From assembly GCF_014127285.1 (NCBI RefSeq), contig NZ_CP059901.1:2418001-2482000 (forward strand): 64,000 bases of DNA. Direction: 5' to 3'. How positions within the stretch are numbered: position 1 is the first letter of the stretch; each line of letters opens with the position of its first letter. A program made the translations under genes and the position numbers. The notes below the pieces were generated by a model. It saw only the letters and a program-made list of their open reading frames with translations, was not told the DNA's origin and made no database searches. Source of the stretch: Mumia sp. ZJ1417. Its GTDB lineage: Bacteria; Actinomycetota; Actinomycetes; Propionibacteriales; Nocardioidaceae. Shown here in pieces: positions 25,968-34,050 of this stretch.

Positions 25968-26615
25968 TCAGGCGGCGCGGCGGCGGTTCGTCACGCCCGA
26001 CACCGCGAGCGCGACCACGGTCACGAGGTAGACCTGCCCGATGAGCGCCTCGAAGGCGGCGATCATCTTGCCGGTGTCCGTCAGCGGCGTGAGATCGCCG
26101 AACCCGGTCGTGGTGATCGTGATGAAGCTGAAGTAGAAGAAGTCGACCGAGCTGTGGATGGCGTCGGTCTGGGCGAAGAACACGCCGTCTCGCGCCCCCA
26201 TGAACGCGTACACGCCGGAGAACGCGTAGCCGAGCAGCAGATAGACGACGATGACCCCGAGCACGATGTGCACGTCGAGCGACGGATCGCGGATGAGGTG
26301 GGCGGCGATCGTCGCGATCGTGCCCAGGCAGAGGATCACGACGATCGCCGAGTACGCCATCGTCGCCTCGCGGTCCTCCGCGATCTGCGAAACCGCGCTC
26401 GCCACCACGCTCAGCACGACGAGGACCATCGACACGAGGATCACCAGCCGCCGTGCCCCCGACGTCCGCTGTGCGAACAACAGCACCGCCCCGAGCAGGG
26501 CAGCCACCACAGGTCTCAGCAGCGTGTTCTCGACCGGCACGAGCAGCACCACAACGGCGAGCAGGATCAGCAAGATCCCGTACCGGTCTCCTCGTGGCAC
26601 ACGCTGGTCCTCCAC
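25968..26615 (-). CDS. Two-pore-helix type potassium channel family protein
   Basis: A 215-residue membrane protein. Four hydrophobic segments fill the first 120 residues. Then comes a helix (VHIVLGVIVVYLLLGYAFSG), a pore loop with the K+-selectivity filter TTGFGD (in ITITTTGFGDLTP), and a last helix (EALIGQVYLVTVVALAVSGV). This is the ion-channel-2 architecture of small bacterial K+ channels, with no C-terminal RCK domain. A GTG at 26615 gives the start. It is embedded between secreted propeller genes on the same strand; no functional link is evident. Confidence 0.85.
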   Translation of the reverse strand: MEDQRVPRGDRYGILLILLAVVVLLVPVENTLLRPVVAALLGAVLLFAQRTSGARRLVILVSMVLVVLSVVASAVSQIAEDREATMAYSAIVVILCLGTIATIAAHLIRDPSLDVHIVLGVIVVYLLLGYAFSGVYAFMGARDGVFFAQTDAIHSSVDFFYFSFITITTTGFGDLTPLTDTGKMIAAFEALIGQVYLVTVVALAVSGVTNRRRAA

Positions 26616-26673
26616 GACACGTGAGCCTAGGGCTCAACGTGTCTGTGCGCAGGACCATCGCGTCGTCCACGAG

Positions 26674-27777
26674 CTACTTCCGCACCGTGAAGGTGGCCTG
26701 AGCCACCGGTCCGTACCCCTTGCGGTTCTTCGCCCGCACACGCACGGTGTTCTCCCCGGCGGGCAGATCGCGCCGCGCCAGCACGTACGACCGTCGTGAG
26801 CCCTTCACCACGGCAACCTTCACGACCCGGTCGCCGCGCATGACCGTGACCTTGTACCGCGTGATTGAGGCTCCACCGTCCGCGACCGGCTTGCGCCACC
26901 GGACCACACGCTTCGCCGCCCCAGCGGAGCGAGCCACGGTCACCCGCCGGACCTTCCACGGCCGCGTGGGCGCGAGGAGACGCGGATAGACCACGATCTT
27001 GCGTCCGTCGGACACGGCGAGCTTGCCAGACCGGATCATGGACATCCCGTCGATGTGCGACTGACGCGCGTTGCTGAGGGTGAAGAGCGGCTTGGTGACG
27101 CCGTTCGCGTTCGGCGAGAGGACGTCGACCTCACCCGTGTGGGTTCCGACGTACACCCGACCTGCGCGGTCGAAGCGCAGCATCTCCGGCTCCCACAGTC
27201 CGGGCCGGTCCACGGTGATCTTTCGCTCAGGCTTGGCGTCCTTGCCCGCACCCGGCGCGAAGACCTCGATGAAGCCTTCCTCGCCCCAGCCGACCCAAAG
27301 CCGACCGTCGACGTTCCGCTCGGTGGCGTACGCTCCGCGCGCCTTGTCAGGGATGGGGTTGGGACGCGGGCGCATCTGGCGGACCGGGCGTACGTTGCCG
27401 CGGGCGTTCTTGGCGAACACAAGGATGCGCCTGTCGCTGAAGACGTGCAGCCGCCCCTTGGCGTCGCGCGACAGTCCCCCTGGGTTCACGATCCTGGTCC
27501 GTGGGCCCTGCAGCCGGTAAAGCGGCTTGGCGTTTCCTCGTGCTCTGGCCCCGTACACGACGACCCGGTGCCGGTGATAGTCCGACGCGTAGACGCGTCC
27601 ACTCGCGGTGAGCAGGATGTCCCGCGGATTCACTCCACCCCGCGTGCCGATGATCGTGCGTTCTGGTCGGACGTCGACAGGCTCGGCAGCTGCGGCCGCC
27701 TCCGCCGGAGCGGCAGCGAGCACCCCGCCAGCGAGCGCGGCGCCGGCCACGGCACCGACAAGACGTGTGCGGTTCAT
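26674..27777 (-). CDS. Secreted beta-propeller protein with FN3-like C-terminal domain (3)
   Basis: A 367-residue third paralogue. It has a signal peptide (MNRTRLVGAVAGAALAGGV, ending AAPAEAAA), blades with VVYGARARGNAKPLYRLQGP and FAKNARGNVRPVRQMRP, and an FN3-like C-terminus (AGAAKRVVRWRKPVADGGAS). The ATG at 27777 is chosen because it begins the signal peptide; a long in-frame extension upstream has no signal-like or conserved sequence and runs into the divergent regulator. It faces a winged-helix regulator gene across about 200 nt. Confidence 0.8.
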   Translation of the reverse strand: MNRTRLVGAVAGAALAGGVLAAAPAEAAAAAEPVDVRPERTIIGTRGGVNPRDILLTASGRVYASDYHRHRVVVYGARARGNAKPLYRLQGPRTRIVNPGGLSRDAKGRLHVFSDRRILVFAKNARGNVRPVRQMRPRPNPIPDKARGAYATERNVDGRLWVGWGEEGFIEVFAPGAGKDAKPERKITVDRPGLWEPEMLRFDRAGRVYVGTHTGEVDVLSPNANGVTKPLFTLSNARQSHIDGMSMIRSGKLAVSDGRKIVVYPRLLAPTRPWKVRRVTVARSAGAAKRVVRWRKPVADGGASITRYKVTVMRGDRVVKVAVVKGSRRSYVLARRDLPAGENTVRVRAKNRKGYGPVAQATFTVRK

Positions 27778-27979
27778 GCGCGTTCTCCCCTGTTCGTAGG
27801 TCCGTACGAGGGATCGACACCGAGCGCGGTTCGTTTGTGACCGGCCCGTCCCGAGATAAGGGACGAGCATCACACCTTCGCGTGGGAGCGCGGAAGGCTT
27901 TTCGACGACGCTTGAAAAGCGGAACCGCGTCGACCGCAAGGTCTGCAAGCCTGGGGAAGTCCTGGACAGGGGGATTCCA

Positions 27980-28957
27980 GTGCTCCGCATTCATTTCAGC
28001 GAGCTTGACCTCGCGCGCACACGACTGGCCGACGCACCCGACCCGATGTGGGAGGTCGCCTCGAGCCTGCACCGCCTCCAGACCGGCCACGGACGCCGTG
28101 CGCACGGACGCTGGCACGCGGACGTCATGCGCACGCTGCGCGGTACGTCCCTCGGTCGTGCCGTCCGGACGCTGCTTCTGCCGCTGTTCCCCCGGGCCCG
28201 CTACTTCCCCGACTTCCTGACGCCGGGCGAGGGCGCGGCCGGCCTCGACGCAGCGCTCGAGGCGATCCTCGCCGCGCCCGAACGTCGCGTCGCGGACGAG
28301 ATCGCGCGCCTCGACACACGCAGGCGCGGCCATTCGCCGCTCCGCGCACTCACCGGCCTCGAGAACCGTCGCCACCTGACCACGACACTGCGCGCCTACC
28401 ACCAGACCGTGATCGGGCCGGTCGCCGGACAGATGCAGGATGTGCTCGACAGCGAGCGGGCGGTACGCGCTCGGCACTTCCTCGATGGTGGCGTGGACGG
28501 TCTTCTCCAGGGGCTCGGCCCGTCGCTCCAGTGGCACCCGCCGGTCCTCCGTGTCCTCGACCACGTCGACGACCGCGACATCTACCTCGACGGACGCGGG
28601 CTCCAGCTCATCCCCTCGTACTTCTGCTGGCAGCGTCCGGTCACGATCGCCGACTCGACGCTGCCTCAGGTGCTCGTCTACCCCCTCCTCCGCACCGCCG
28701 CGGACCACGTCGCCGCGCACCCGGAGCAGGCCCTGGAGGCCCTCATCGGGGGCAGCCGCGCGTCGGTGCTCGCGGCGTGCATGGCTGGTGCCACCAACGG
28801 GGAGATCGCCCGCCGTGCGGGGGTGTCTGCGGGAACGGTCAGCTATCACACCCGTACGCTTCGCGAGGCCGGGCTGATCAGCAGCCGGCGCGACGCCGAG
28901 AGCGTGCTCCACACCGTCACCCAGCTCGGCGTCGAGCTGATGCGCCAGACCCGGTGA
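27980..28957 (+). CDS. ArsR-like winged-helix regulator (DUF5937-type)
   Basis: A 325-residue transcriptional regulator. The C-terminal 70 residues form a winged helix with a clear recognition helix (TNGEIARRAGVSAGTVSYHTRTLREAGLI). The N-terminal ~240 residues, starting LRIHFSELDLARTRLA, match the layout of actinobacterial DUF5937/ArsR-like regulators. The GTG at 27980 has AGGGGGA upstream. It is divergent from the third propeller gene and is flanked by the fourth, so it may control this surface-protein cluster; that is inference from position only. Confidence 0.75.
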   Translation: MLRIHFSELDLARTRLADAPDPMWEVASSLHRLQTGHGRRAHGRWHADVMRTLRGTSLGRAVRTLLLPLFPRARYFPDFLTPGEGAAGLDAALEAILAAPERRVADEIARLDTRRRGHSPLRALTGLENRRHLTTTLRAYHQTVIGPVAGQMQDVLDSERAVRARHFLDGGVDGLLQGLGPSLQWHPPVLRVLDHVDDRDIYLDGRGLQLIPSYFCWQRPVTIADSTLPQVLVYPLLRTAADHVAAHPEQALEALIGGSRASVLAACMAGATNGEIARRAGVSAGTVSYHTRTLREAGLISSRRDAESVLHTVTQLGVELMRQTR

Positions 28958-28996
28958 CGTCGCGCCGGGTCGGGCAGGTTCTCAGGCGGGCACGCC

Positions 28997-29027
28997 GGTG
29001 GGGCAGGTCACGAAGACCTGCCCCACC
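28997..29027. terminator. Bidirectional hairpin terminator
   Basis: A perfect 13-bp stem (GGTGGGGCAGGTC with GACCTGCCCCACC) and a 5-nt loop, lying between the convergent regulator gene and the fourth propeller gene. Confidence 0.8.
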
Positions 29028-29038
29028 TGAGTGTTACC

Positions 29039-30289
29039 TCACTTGCGGACGCGGAACGACTTCTTGGCGTTCTTGCCGAAGCCCTTGCTGTTCTTCGCCT
29101 TGATGTAGACGGTGTTCTTGCCGTTGCGCAGCTTGGCGCGCTTGATCTTGTACGACCGCTTGCTCGGACCGAAGTTCTTCCGCAGCAGGGTCTTGCCGCC
29201 CTTCTTGACGACGAGCCGGTAGCCGGTGATCTTGGCCCCGCCGTTGTTCGCCGGCGCCCTCCACGAGACCTTGCGGGTCTTCGCGCCACGCTTGCCGGCG
29301 ACCTTCACGGCCCGCGGCTTACCTGGGACCTTGGCGGCCTTCCGGAAGAGCGAGGCGAACGACGAGACGTCGTTGCCGTCGTAGTCGGACACGACGATCG
29401 TGCCGTTGGACGCGATCGACACCCCAGCGGGCAGCGTCAGCGCCGCCGCGGGTCCGCCGAGCGTCTTGATCGGCGCGACGTCACCGTTCGCGTTGGCGGC
29501 GAAGACCTTGATGTCGTGCGCCTGGTGGTCGGCGACGTACACCCGCCCAGACGAGTCGGTCGCGACGTCCGTGGCGAACTGGATCTGCGTCTTCGGGCCC
29601 TTGATCACTCGCGCCGGCGTCGCGTTGCCCGTCGCGCCCGGCGAGAACGCGACGACGGAGTCGCCGCCACCGTTCGCCACCCACAGACGGTTCACGCTGT
29701 CGACCGCGAGGCCACGCGCGTTGGTCAGCCGGGTGCTCGTGATGGTGCGCTCCGCAGCCGGTGTGCCGGTCGCGGAGAGCGGGAACACCTTGATCGTGCT
29801 CACGTTGTCGGAGACGTTCACCTTGTTGTTCTTGTCGATCGCGATGCCGAACGGGACGAACCCCGGGTCGAACTTCGAGTCCGGTGCGACGTTCCCGTCG
29901 GCGGCCGGACCGAACGCGAGGACGCGGTTGGCGGCTGTCGCCGTCGAGTTCGCGACCCAGGTGAACCCGGCGCTGTCGGCCGCGACATGGCGCGGCGACG
30001 ACAGCCCCGACGCAGCGCCGGCGATGTGCCTCAGCGGCGGTACGTCACCGTTGGCGTTGGCGGCGAAGACGCTCACAGAGCCCCCGCCGAAGTTGCTGAT
30101 ATGGATGTGGCCGCCTCGGACGTACATGCCGAGCGGCTGGTTCAGCTCGGTGTTGGTGGCGCCCTTGATGGTCCGTACGGGCGGGACGCTGACGTTGTCG
30201 GCGGAGGCGCTCGGGCCACTGGCGACCAGCACCCCCGCTACAAGTGCGGTGCCGGCCAGAGCGCCGGTCACACGGATGGTTCTGTTCAT
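29039..30289 (-). CDS. Secreted beta-propeller protein with FN3-like C-terminal domain (4)
   Basis: A 416-residue fourth paralogue with a signal peptide (MNRTIRVTGALAGTALVAG, cut after SASA) and well-preserved repeats such as VFAANANGDVPPLRHIAGAA and FSPGATGNATPARVIKGPKT. The C-terminus is FN3-like (GAKTRKVSWRAPANNGGAKI) with a very Lys-rich tail. The blades resemble NHL repeats. It is a lone gene followed by a strong terminator, and the promoter must lie in 30290-30370 or upstream. Confidence 0.8.
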   Translation of the reverse strand: MNRTIRVTGALAGTALVAGVLVASGPSASADNVSVPPVRTIKGATNTELNQPLGMYVRGGHIHISNFGGGSVSVFAANANGDVPPLRHIAGAASGLSSPRHVAADSAGFTWVANSTATAANRVLAFGPAADGNVAPDSKFDPGFVPFGIAIDKNNKVNVSDNVSTIKVFPLSATGTPAAERTITSTRLTNARGLAVDSVNRLWVANGGGDSVVAFSPGATGNATPARVIKGPKTQIQFATDVATDSSGRVYVADHQAHDIKVFAANANGDVAPIKTLGGPAAALTLPAGVSIASNGTIVVSDYDGNDVSSFASLFRKAAKVPGKPRAVKVAGKRGAKTRKVSWRAPANNGGAKITGYRLVVKKGGKTLLRKNFGPSKRSYKIKRAKLRNGKNTVYIKAKNSKGFGKNAKKSFRVRK

Positions 30290-30370
30290 GGAAGTTTCCC
30301 CCTTCGCAGTCCACCTTGAGGACCGCAGGGTTCACGGCCAGTCCGTTTTGTCTTCGTCACGCCTGGTTGG

Positions 30371-30700
30371 TTACGTACCAGCGGTCAGGATGTCCGTCGC
30401 CTTGTGGTGCTCGTCGACACCGTCCACGACGATCACGTCCGACACCCCGTTCTCGATACGCAGCGGCAGGATCGCCTGATAGGCGGGCGACGTGTACCAG
30501 GCCGTCACGTGCGCCCGGTCCGGGAAGCCGATGATGATCACGTTGCCGGGCCAGGAGCCTTCCACCTCGGTCACCGTGCCGCCGTGCACGACGAACCGAC
30601 CCCCGAAGGGCGCCAGGGTCTCGTCGATGCGCTCCAGGTACTCGACGATCTCCGGCCCCATCGAGACCTCGCGCATGTGGGCGATCGCGTACGCAGTCAT
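30371..30700 (-). CDS. DUF1330 domain protein
   Basis: A 109-residue protein of the DUF1330 (dimeric alpha-beta barrel) family: TAYAIAHMREVSMGPEIVEYLERID at the start and the conserved GGRFVVHGG and AYQAILPLR segments. Members are small soluble proteins of unknown biochemical role. The ATG at 30700 is chosen because GGAGAGGAG lies 4-6 nt upstream; a TTG one codon earlier is less likely. It is divergent from an ArsR regulator, which may control it. Confidence 0.85.
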   Translation of the reverse strand: MTAYAIAHMREVSMGPEIVEYLERIDETLAPFGGRFVVHGGTVTEVEGSWPGNVIIIGFPDRAHVTAWYTSPAYQAILPLRIENGVSDVIVVDGVDEHHKATDILTAGT

Positions 30701-30830
30701 CAAATGCTCCTCTCCTTGTGTGCTGTCACCCCAGCCTCACGTGCCGGGATGCGCGAAGTCGATGACCTCGGAGGTCATGGTTTCGAGGGGTTGACAGGCC
30801 GTGCTCAGAGGCGCATTCTAAAACAATCCA

Positions 30831-30856
30831 GTTATACAACAGATCGGTTATAGAAC
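30831..30856 (+). promoter_or_regulatory. Direct-repeat operator candidate before the ArsR gene
   Basis: GTTATACAAC at 30831-30840 recurs as GTTATAGAAC at 30847-30856, a 9/10 match with a 16-bp period, ending exactly at the ArsR start codon. It is much more AT-rich than its surroundings. A TTGACA at 30791 may be the -35 of the promoter. An autoregulatory site is inferred. Confidence 0.5.
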
Positions 30857-31195
30857 ATGACGGACGACGAGCTCGACGCGGTGTTCGGGGCCCTCGCGGA
30901 CCCGACACGGCGCGCCATCCTGGCCCGACTGGCTCAGGATGACGCCAGCGTGAACGAGCTCACGGCGATGTTCGCGATGTCGCAGCCCGCGGTGTCGCGA
31001 CACCTCAAGGTCCTCGAGCGTGCGGGGCTCGTGTCCCGGACGCAGCAGGGGACGATGCGGATCAGCCATCTCGAGGCGGCGCCGCTGCGCGAGGCCACCG
31101 ACTGGCTCGCGGACTACCGGGCGTACTGGGAAGACAGCTTCGCCCGGCTGGAGACGCTCCTCGCCGAGGCCGACACCTCGTCCGACGGCTCCTGA
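30857..31195 (+). CDS. ArsR-family transcriptional regulator
   Basis: A 112-residue winged-helix repressor (MTDDELDAVFGALADPTRRAILARLA, recognition helix in MSQPAVSRHLKVLERAGLV). It has no metal-binding Cys cluster, and belongs to the branch of ArsR proteins paired with SRPBCC (AHSA1-like) proteins, as here 29 nt downstream. The ATG abuts a direct-repeat operator candidate, so the operon is probably self-regulated, and the divergent DUF1330 gene may share control. Confidence 0.9.
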   Translation: MTDDELDAVFGALADPTRRAILARLAQDDASVNELTAMFAMSQPAVSRHLKVLERAGLVSRTQQGTMRISHLEAAPLREATDWLADYRAYWEDSFARLETLLAEADTSSDGS

Positions 31196-31224
31196 CCGAT
31201 CACCGACCACCCCAAGGGGGAACC

Positions 31225-31701
31225 ATGTCCGACCTCGAGGTCACCGCCGCACCCGGCACGACCACGATCACCATCACCCGCACGTTCGCCACGACGCCCG
31301 AGCGTCTGTACCACGCGTTCACCGACGACGACATGCAGAAGAACTGGCTCGGCCCGGACCGCCTCACGACCGAGATCCCGGTCAACGAGGTCCGCGACGG
31401 TGGGCGCTGGCAGTGGGTCCAGAAGGACACCGACGGCACCGAGTACGGGTTCCGCGGGGTCTATCACGGAGAGCCGTCCGTCGAGAACGGCATCACCCGG
31501 ACGTTCGAGTTCGACGGCGTCCCGGGCCACGTCTCGCTCGAGACGATGCGCTTCACCGACCTCGGAGACGGCCGTACGCGCATCGACAACGTCACCGCAT
31601 TCACGTCGGTCGAGGACCGCGACGGCATGGTCGAGTCCGGCATGGAGGGAGGCATGGAGGAGGGCTTCGTCCGTCTCGACAAGCATCTCGCCGAGTCGTG
31701 A
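31225..31701 (+). CDS. SRPBCC (AHSA1-like) domain protein
   Basis: A 158-residue START/Bet v1-like fold protein of the AHSA1 type: TITITRTFATTPERLYHAFTDDD start, WLGPDRLTTEI, and the RDGGRWQWVQKD strand. Such proteins have a hydrophobic cavity; no ligand can be assigned. The ATG at 31225 is preceded by AAGGGGGAA. It follows an ArsR gene in a two-gene operon, a widespread pairing, and is followed by a very strong hairpin. Confidence 0.9.
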   Translation: MSDLEVTAAPGTTTITITRTFATTPERLYHAFTDDDMQKNWLGPDRLTTEIPVNEVRDGGRWQWVQKDTDGTEYGFRGVYHGEPSVENGITRTFEFDGVPGHVSLETMRFTDLGDGRTRIDNVTAFTSVEDRDGMVESGMEGGMEEGFVRLDKHLAES

Positions 31702-31713
31702 CCCCCTGCCGGC

Positions 31714-31765
31714 CCGGACGTCATACGGATCGTGGGTTTCGACCCACGATCCGTATGACGTCCGG
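31714..31765. terminator. Perfect 24-bp hairpin with UUCG loop
   Basis: The arms at 31714-31737 and 31742-31765 are perfectly complementary over 24 bp and enclose TTCG, a very stable tetraloop. It starts 12 nt after the SRPBCC stop and ends 27 nt before the threonine aldolase start. Most simply a terminator for the upstream operon, but the stem is much longer than a terminator needs. Confidence 0.75.
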
Positions 31766-31779
31766 AGGGAGGGAACGCA

Positions 31780-31785
31780 TAGGCT
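31780..31785 (+). promoter_or_regulatory. -10 hexamer of the threonine aldolase gene (leaderless)
   Basis: TAGGCT, 7 nt before the GTG start at 31793 and just after the long hairpin, so the operon has its own promoter. Confidence 0.55.
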
Positions 31786-31792
31786 GACCGGC

Positions 31793-32878
31793 GTGGCAGC
31801 GTTCGCATCAGACAACTACGCCCCCGCTCATCCTGCGATCCTCGAGGCCGTCGCCGCGGCGAACGACGGGCACGCCGTCTCGTACGGCGCCGACCCGTGG
31901 ACCGAGCGCCTCGCCGAGGTCGTACGGCACCACTTCGGCGACCACGCCGTCGCGTACCCCGTCTTCAACGGCACCGGCGCCAACGTCGTCTCGCTCGCAG
32001 CGGCACTCCCCCGATGGGGCTCGGCGATCGTCACCGACGTCGCTCACCTGCACACCGACGAGAACGGCGCCCCCGAGCGCGTGGCCGGCATCAAGCTCCT
32101 CACGGTCGAGGCGCCCGACGGCAAGATGCGGCCCGAGTCGTTCGCTCCGTACACGCTCAACCTCGGCGACCCGCACCGCCCGCAGCCGCTGGCCGTATCG
32201 CTGACCCAGTCGACTGAGCTCGGCACCGTCTACTCCGTCGACGAGGTGCGTGGCCTCGTCGAGACCGCCCACTCGTACGGGATGCGCGTCCACGTCGACG
32301 GGTCCCGGCTCGCGAACGCCGCCGCGCACCTCGGACTCTCCCTCCGCGAGATCACCACCGACCTCGGCATCGACGTGCTCTCGTTCGGCGGCACCAAGAA
32401 CGGGATCCTGCTCGGCGAGGCGGTCGTCGTCCTCAACCACGAGGCGGTCGCGGGCATCGAGTTCGTCCGCAAGATGTCGATGCAGCTGGCCTCGAAGATG
32501 CGGTACGTCTCCGCGCAGCTCGCCGCCCTCCTCGACCCTGCGGACGACCTGTGGCTCGCGAACGCGTCCGCCTCGAACGCGCGCGCGACGCGCCTTCGCG
32601 AGGGCGTCGACACGCTCGCGTCCGAGCTCGCACGCGACGGCCGTACGCATGAGACCGGCGCACCGCTGCTCCACGTCGCCAACCCGACGCAGGCGAACGT
32701 GGTGTTCCCGACGCTCCCCCGCGCGGTCGCGGACGCCGTACGCGCTGAGCACCCGTTCTACGACTGGCGCCCCGGCGCGCACCCGGACTTCGTCGAGTCT
32801 CGGTGGATGTGCTCCTGGGACACGACCGACGAGGACGTCGACGCGTTCCTCGGTGCGCTGCGCAAGGCCTTCGGATGA
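31793..32878 (+). CDS. ltaE: Low-specificity L-threonine aldolase
   Basis: A PLP enzyme splitting L-threonine or L-allo-threonine into glycine and acetaldehyde. The 361-residue product begins FASDNYAPAHPAILEAV, contains HVDGSRLANAAAHLG and has the PLP lysine in LSFGGTKNGI. The GTG at 31793 is chosen because family members begin with FASDNY close to the start; the upstream open frame runs through the hairpin and the previous gene and is not coding. It heads a three-gene operon with 4-nt overlaps: aldolase, SelW-like protein and serine hydrolase. Confidence 0.92.
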   Translation: MAAFASDNYAPAHPAILEAVAAANDGHAVSYGADPWTERLAEVVRHHFGDHAVAYPVFNGTGANVVSLAAALPRWGSAIVTDVAHLHTDENGAPERVAGIKLLTVEAPDGKMRPESFAPYTLNLGDPHRPQPLAVSLTQSTELGTVYSVDEVRGLVETAHSYGMRVHVDGSRLANAAAHLGLSLREITTDLGIDVLSFGGTKNGILLGEAVVVLNHEAVAGIEFVRKMSMQLASKMRYVSAQLAALLDPADDLWLANASASNARATRLREGVDTLASELARDGRTHETGAPLLHVANPTQANVVFPTLPRAVADAVRAEHPFYDWRPGAHPDFVESRWMCSWDTTDEDVDAFLGALRKAFG

Positions 32879-33195
32879 CGACGGCCGAGCCTGTCGAGAC
32901 CCCGCGCGTCGAGATCACCTACTGCACGCAGTGCCAGTGGCTGCTGCGTGCAGGGTGGATGGCGCAGGAGCTCCTGAGCACGTTCGGCACCGAGCTCGCT
33001 GAGGTCGCGCTCGTCCCCGGGACGGGCGGCGTCTTCCGCGTGGCCGTCGACGGCGACCTCGTGTGGGACCGCAAGGACGACGGCGGGTTCCCGGACGCCG
33101 CCGAGCTCAAGCGCCGGGTGCGCGACCGCATCGATCCGGACCGGCCGCTCGGGCACGCCGACCGTACGACCGACGCACCCGGGGCGGACGCGTGA
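32875..33195 (+). CDS. SelT/SelW/SelH-family (Rdx) thioredoxin-like protein
   Basis: A 106-residue protein of the selenoprotein-W-like Rdx family. The redox motif CTQC sits in ITYCTQCQWLLRAGWMAQEL; both positions are Cys, not selenocysteine. It has a thioredoxin-like fold, with the role probably thiol redox chemistry. The first residues (TTAEPVETPRVE) come from a REP-like sequence at 32887-32901. The start ATG overlaps the aldolase stop (ATGA) and the stop overlaps the next GTG. Confidence 0.85.
   Translation: MTTAEPVETPRVEITYCTQCQWLLRAGWMAQELLSTFGTELAEVALVPGTGGVFRVAVDGDLVWDRKDDGGFPDAAELKRRVRDRIDPDRPLGHADRTTDAPGADA
32887..32901 (+). repeat. REP-like 15-mer inside the SelW-like gene
   Basis: GAGCCTGTCGAGACC, encoding part of EPVET. 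The same word or a one-base variant occurs inside two lipoprotein genes near 57.9 kb and 60.0 kb. Confidence 0.45.
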
Positions 33196-34013
33196 CCGTC
33201 CCACCCCTCCCGCAGCTGCGCGACGACGTCCGGTGGTCGGTCGAGGTGCGCGACGCCGACGACGACCACGTGCTCGCGTCCTTCGAACCCGACCTCATCC
33301 TCCCGACGGCCAGCATCGGCAAGCTCGTCCTGCTCGTCGAGGCCGCCCACCAGATCGCGACCGAGCGGCTCGACCCGGACGAGCCGCTCACCCGTACGGA
33401 CGAGGACGGGGTCGCCGACTCCGGCCTGTGGCACCTCCTGCAGACGGACACCCTGCCCGTCGCGGACGCATGCACGCTCGTGGGCGCGGTCAGCGACAAC
33501 CTCGCCACCAACGTGCTGCTGCGACGGCTCGGCCTCGAGGCCATCACACAGACGGCGACGCGGATCGGCATGGAGCGCAGTCGGCTCCTCGACCGGGTTC
33601 GCAACGACCGCGGCCCCGAGCACCCCCCGACGCTCTCGGTCGGGTGCGCGGCCGACCTCGCGCACTTCTGCGCACGCCTCCACCGCCGCGAGATCCTGTC
33701 GCCCACCATCAGCGAGATGGTCAGCGGATGGCTCGCCGCGAACACCGACCTGTCCATGGTCGCCAGCGCCTTCGGCCTCGACCCGCTCGCCCACGCCGGT
33801 CCGGACCGCGGCGTCGTCCTCTGGAACAAGACCGGCACGATCGAGACCGTACGGGGCGACGTCGGGCTTGTGTCCGGCCCGGCACGCACCCTCGCGTACG
33901 CGGTGATCGCGGAGTGGGACGACGACGCCGAGCCGTCCGTGCGCGACCGCGTGCTGGACGACATGCGCGCGGTCGGGCTCTGGCTGCACGCCGTCATCGA
34001 CGGTCACGCCTGA
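33192..34013 (+). CDS. Class A beta-lactamase-like serine hydrolase
   Basis: A 273-residue protein with the beta-lactamase/DD-peptidase fold motifs: SxxK in TASIGK (Ser about 41, Lys about 44), SDN in AVSDNLATNVLL, and KTGT in WNKTGTIETV. There is no signal peptide, so it is probably cytoplasmic and not a true secreted beta-lactamase; the substrate is unknown. The GTG at 33192 overlaps the upstream stop (GTGA), placing it third in the aldolase operon. A longer in-frame extension lies within the previous gene and is rejected. Confidence 0.85.
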   Translation: MTVPPLPQLRDDVRWSVEVRDADDDHVLASFEPDLILPTASIGKLVLLVEAAHQIATERLDPDEPLTRTDEDGVADSGLWHLLQTDTLPVADACTLVGAVSDNLATNVLLRRLGLEAITQTATRIGMERSRLLDRVRNDRGPEHPPTLSVGCAADLAHFCARLHRREILSPTISEMVSGWLAANTDLSMVASAFGLDPLAHAGPDRGVVLWNKTGTIETVRGDVGLVSGPARTLAYAVIAEWDDDAEPSVRDRVLDDMRAVGLWLHAVIDGHA

Positions 34014-34050
34014 GCGCTCTGCGACACGATCGCAACGAAGACCGTCGCTC

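Noticed and set aside
27778-27990. N-terminal extension of the third propeller protein
   Set aside because: The extra 71 codons lack signal or domain sequence and overlap the divergent regulator; the signal peptide begins at the ATG at 27777.
33192-34013. Beta-lactamase resistance gene
   Set aside because: The SxxK, SDN and KTG motifs are present, but there is no signal peptide and it is embedded in an aldolase/redox operon, so a resistance role is not supported.
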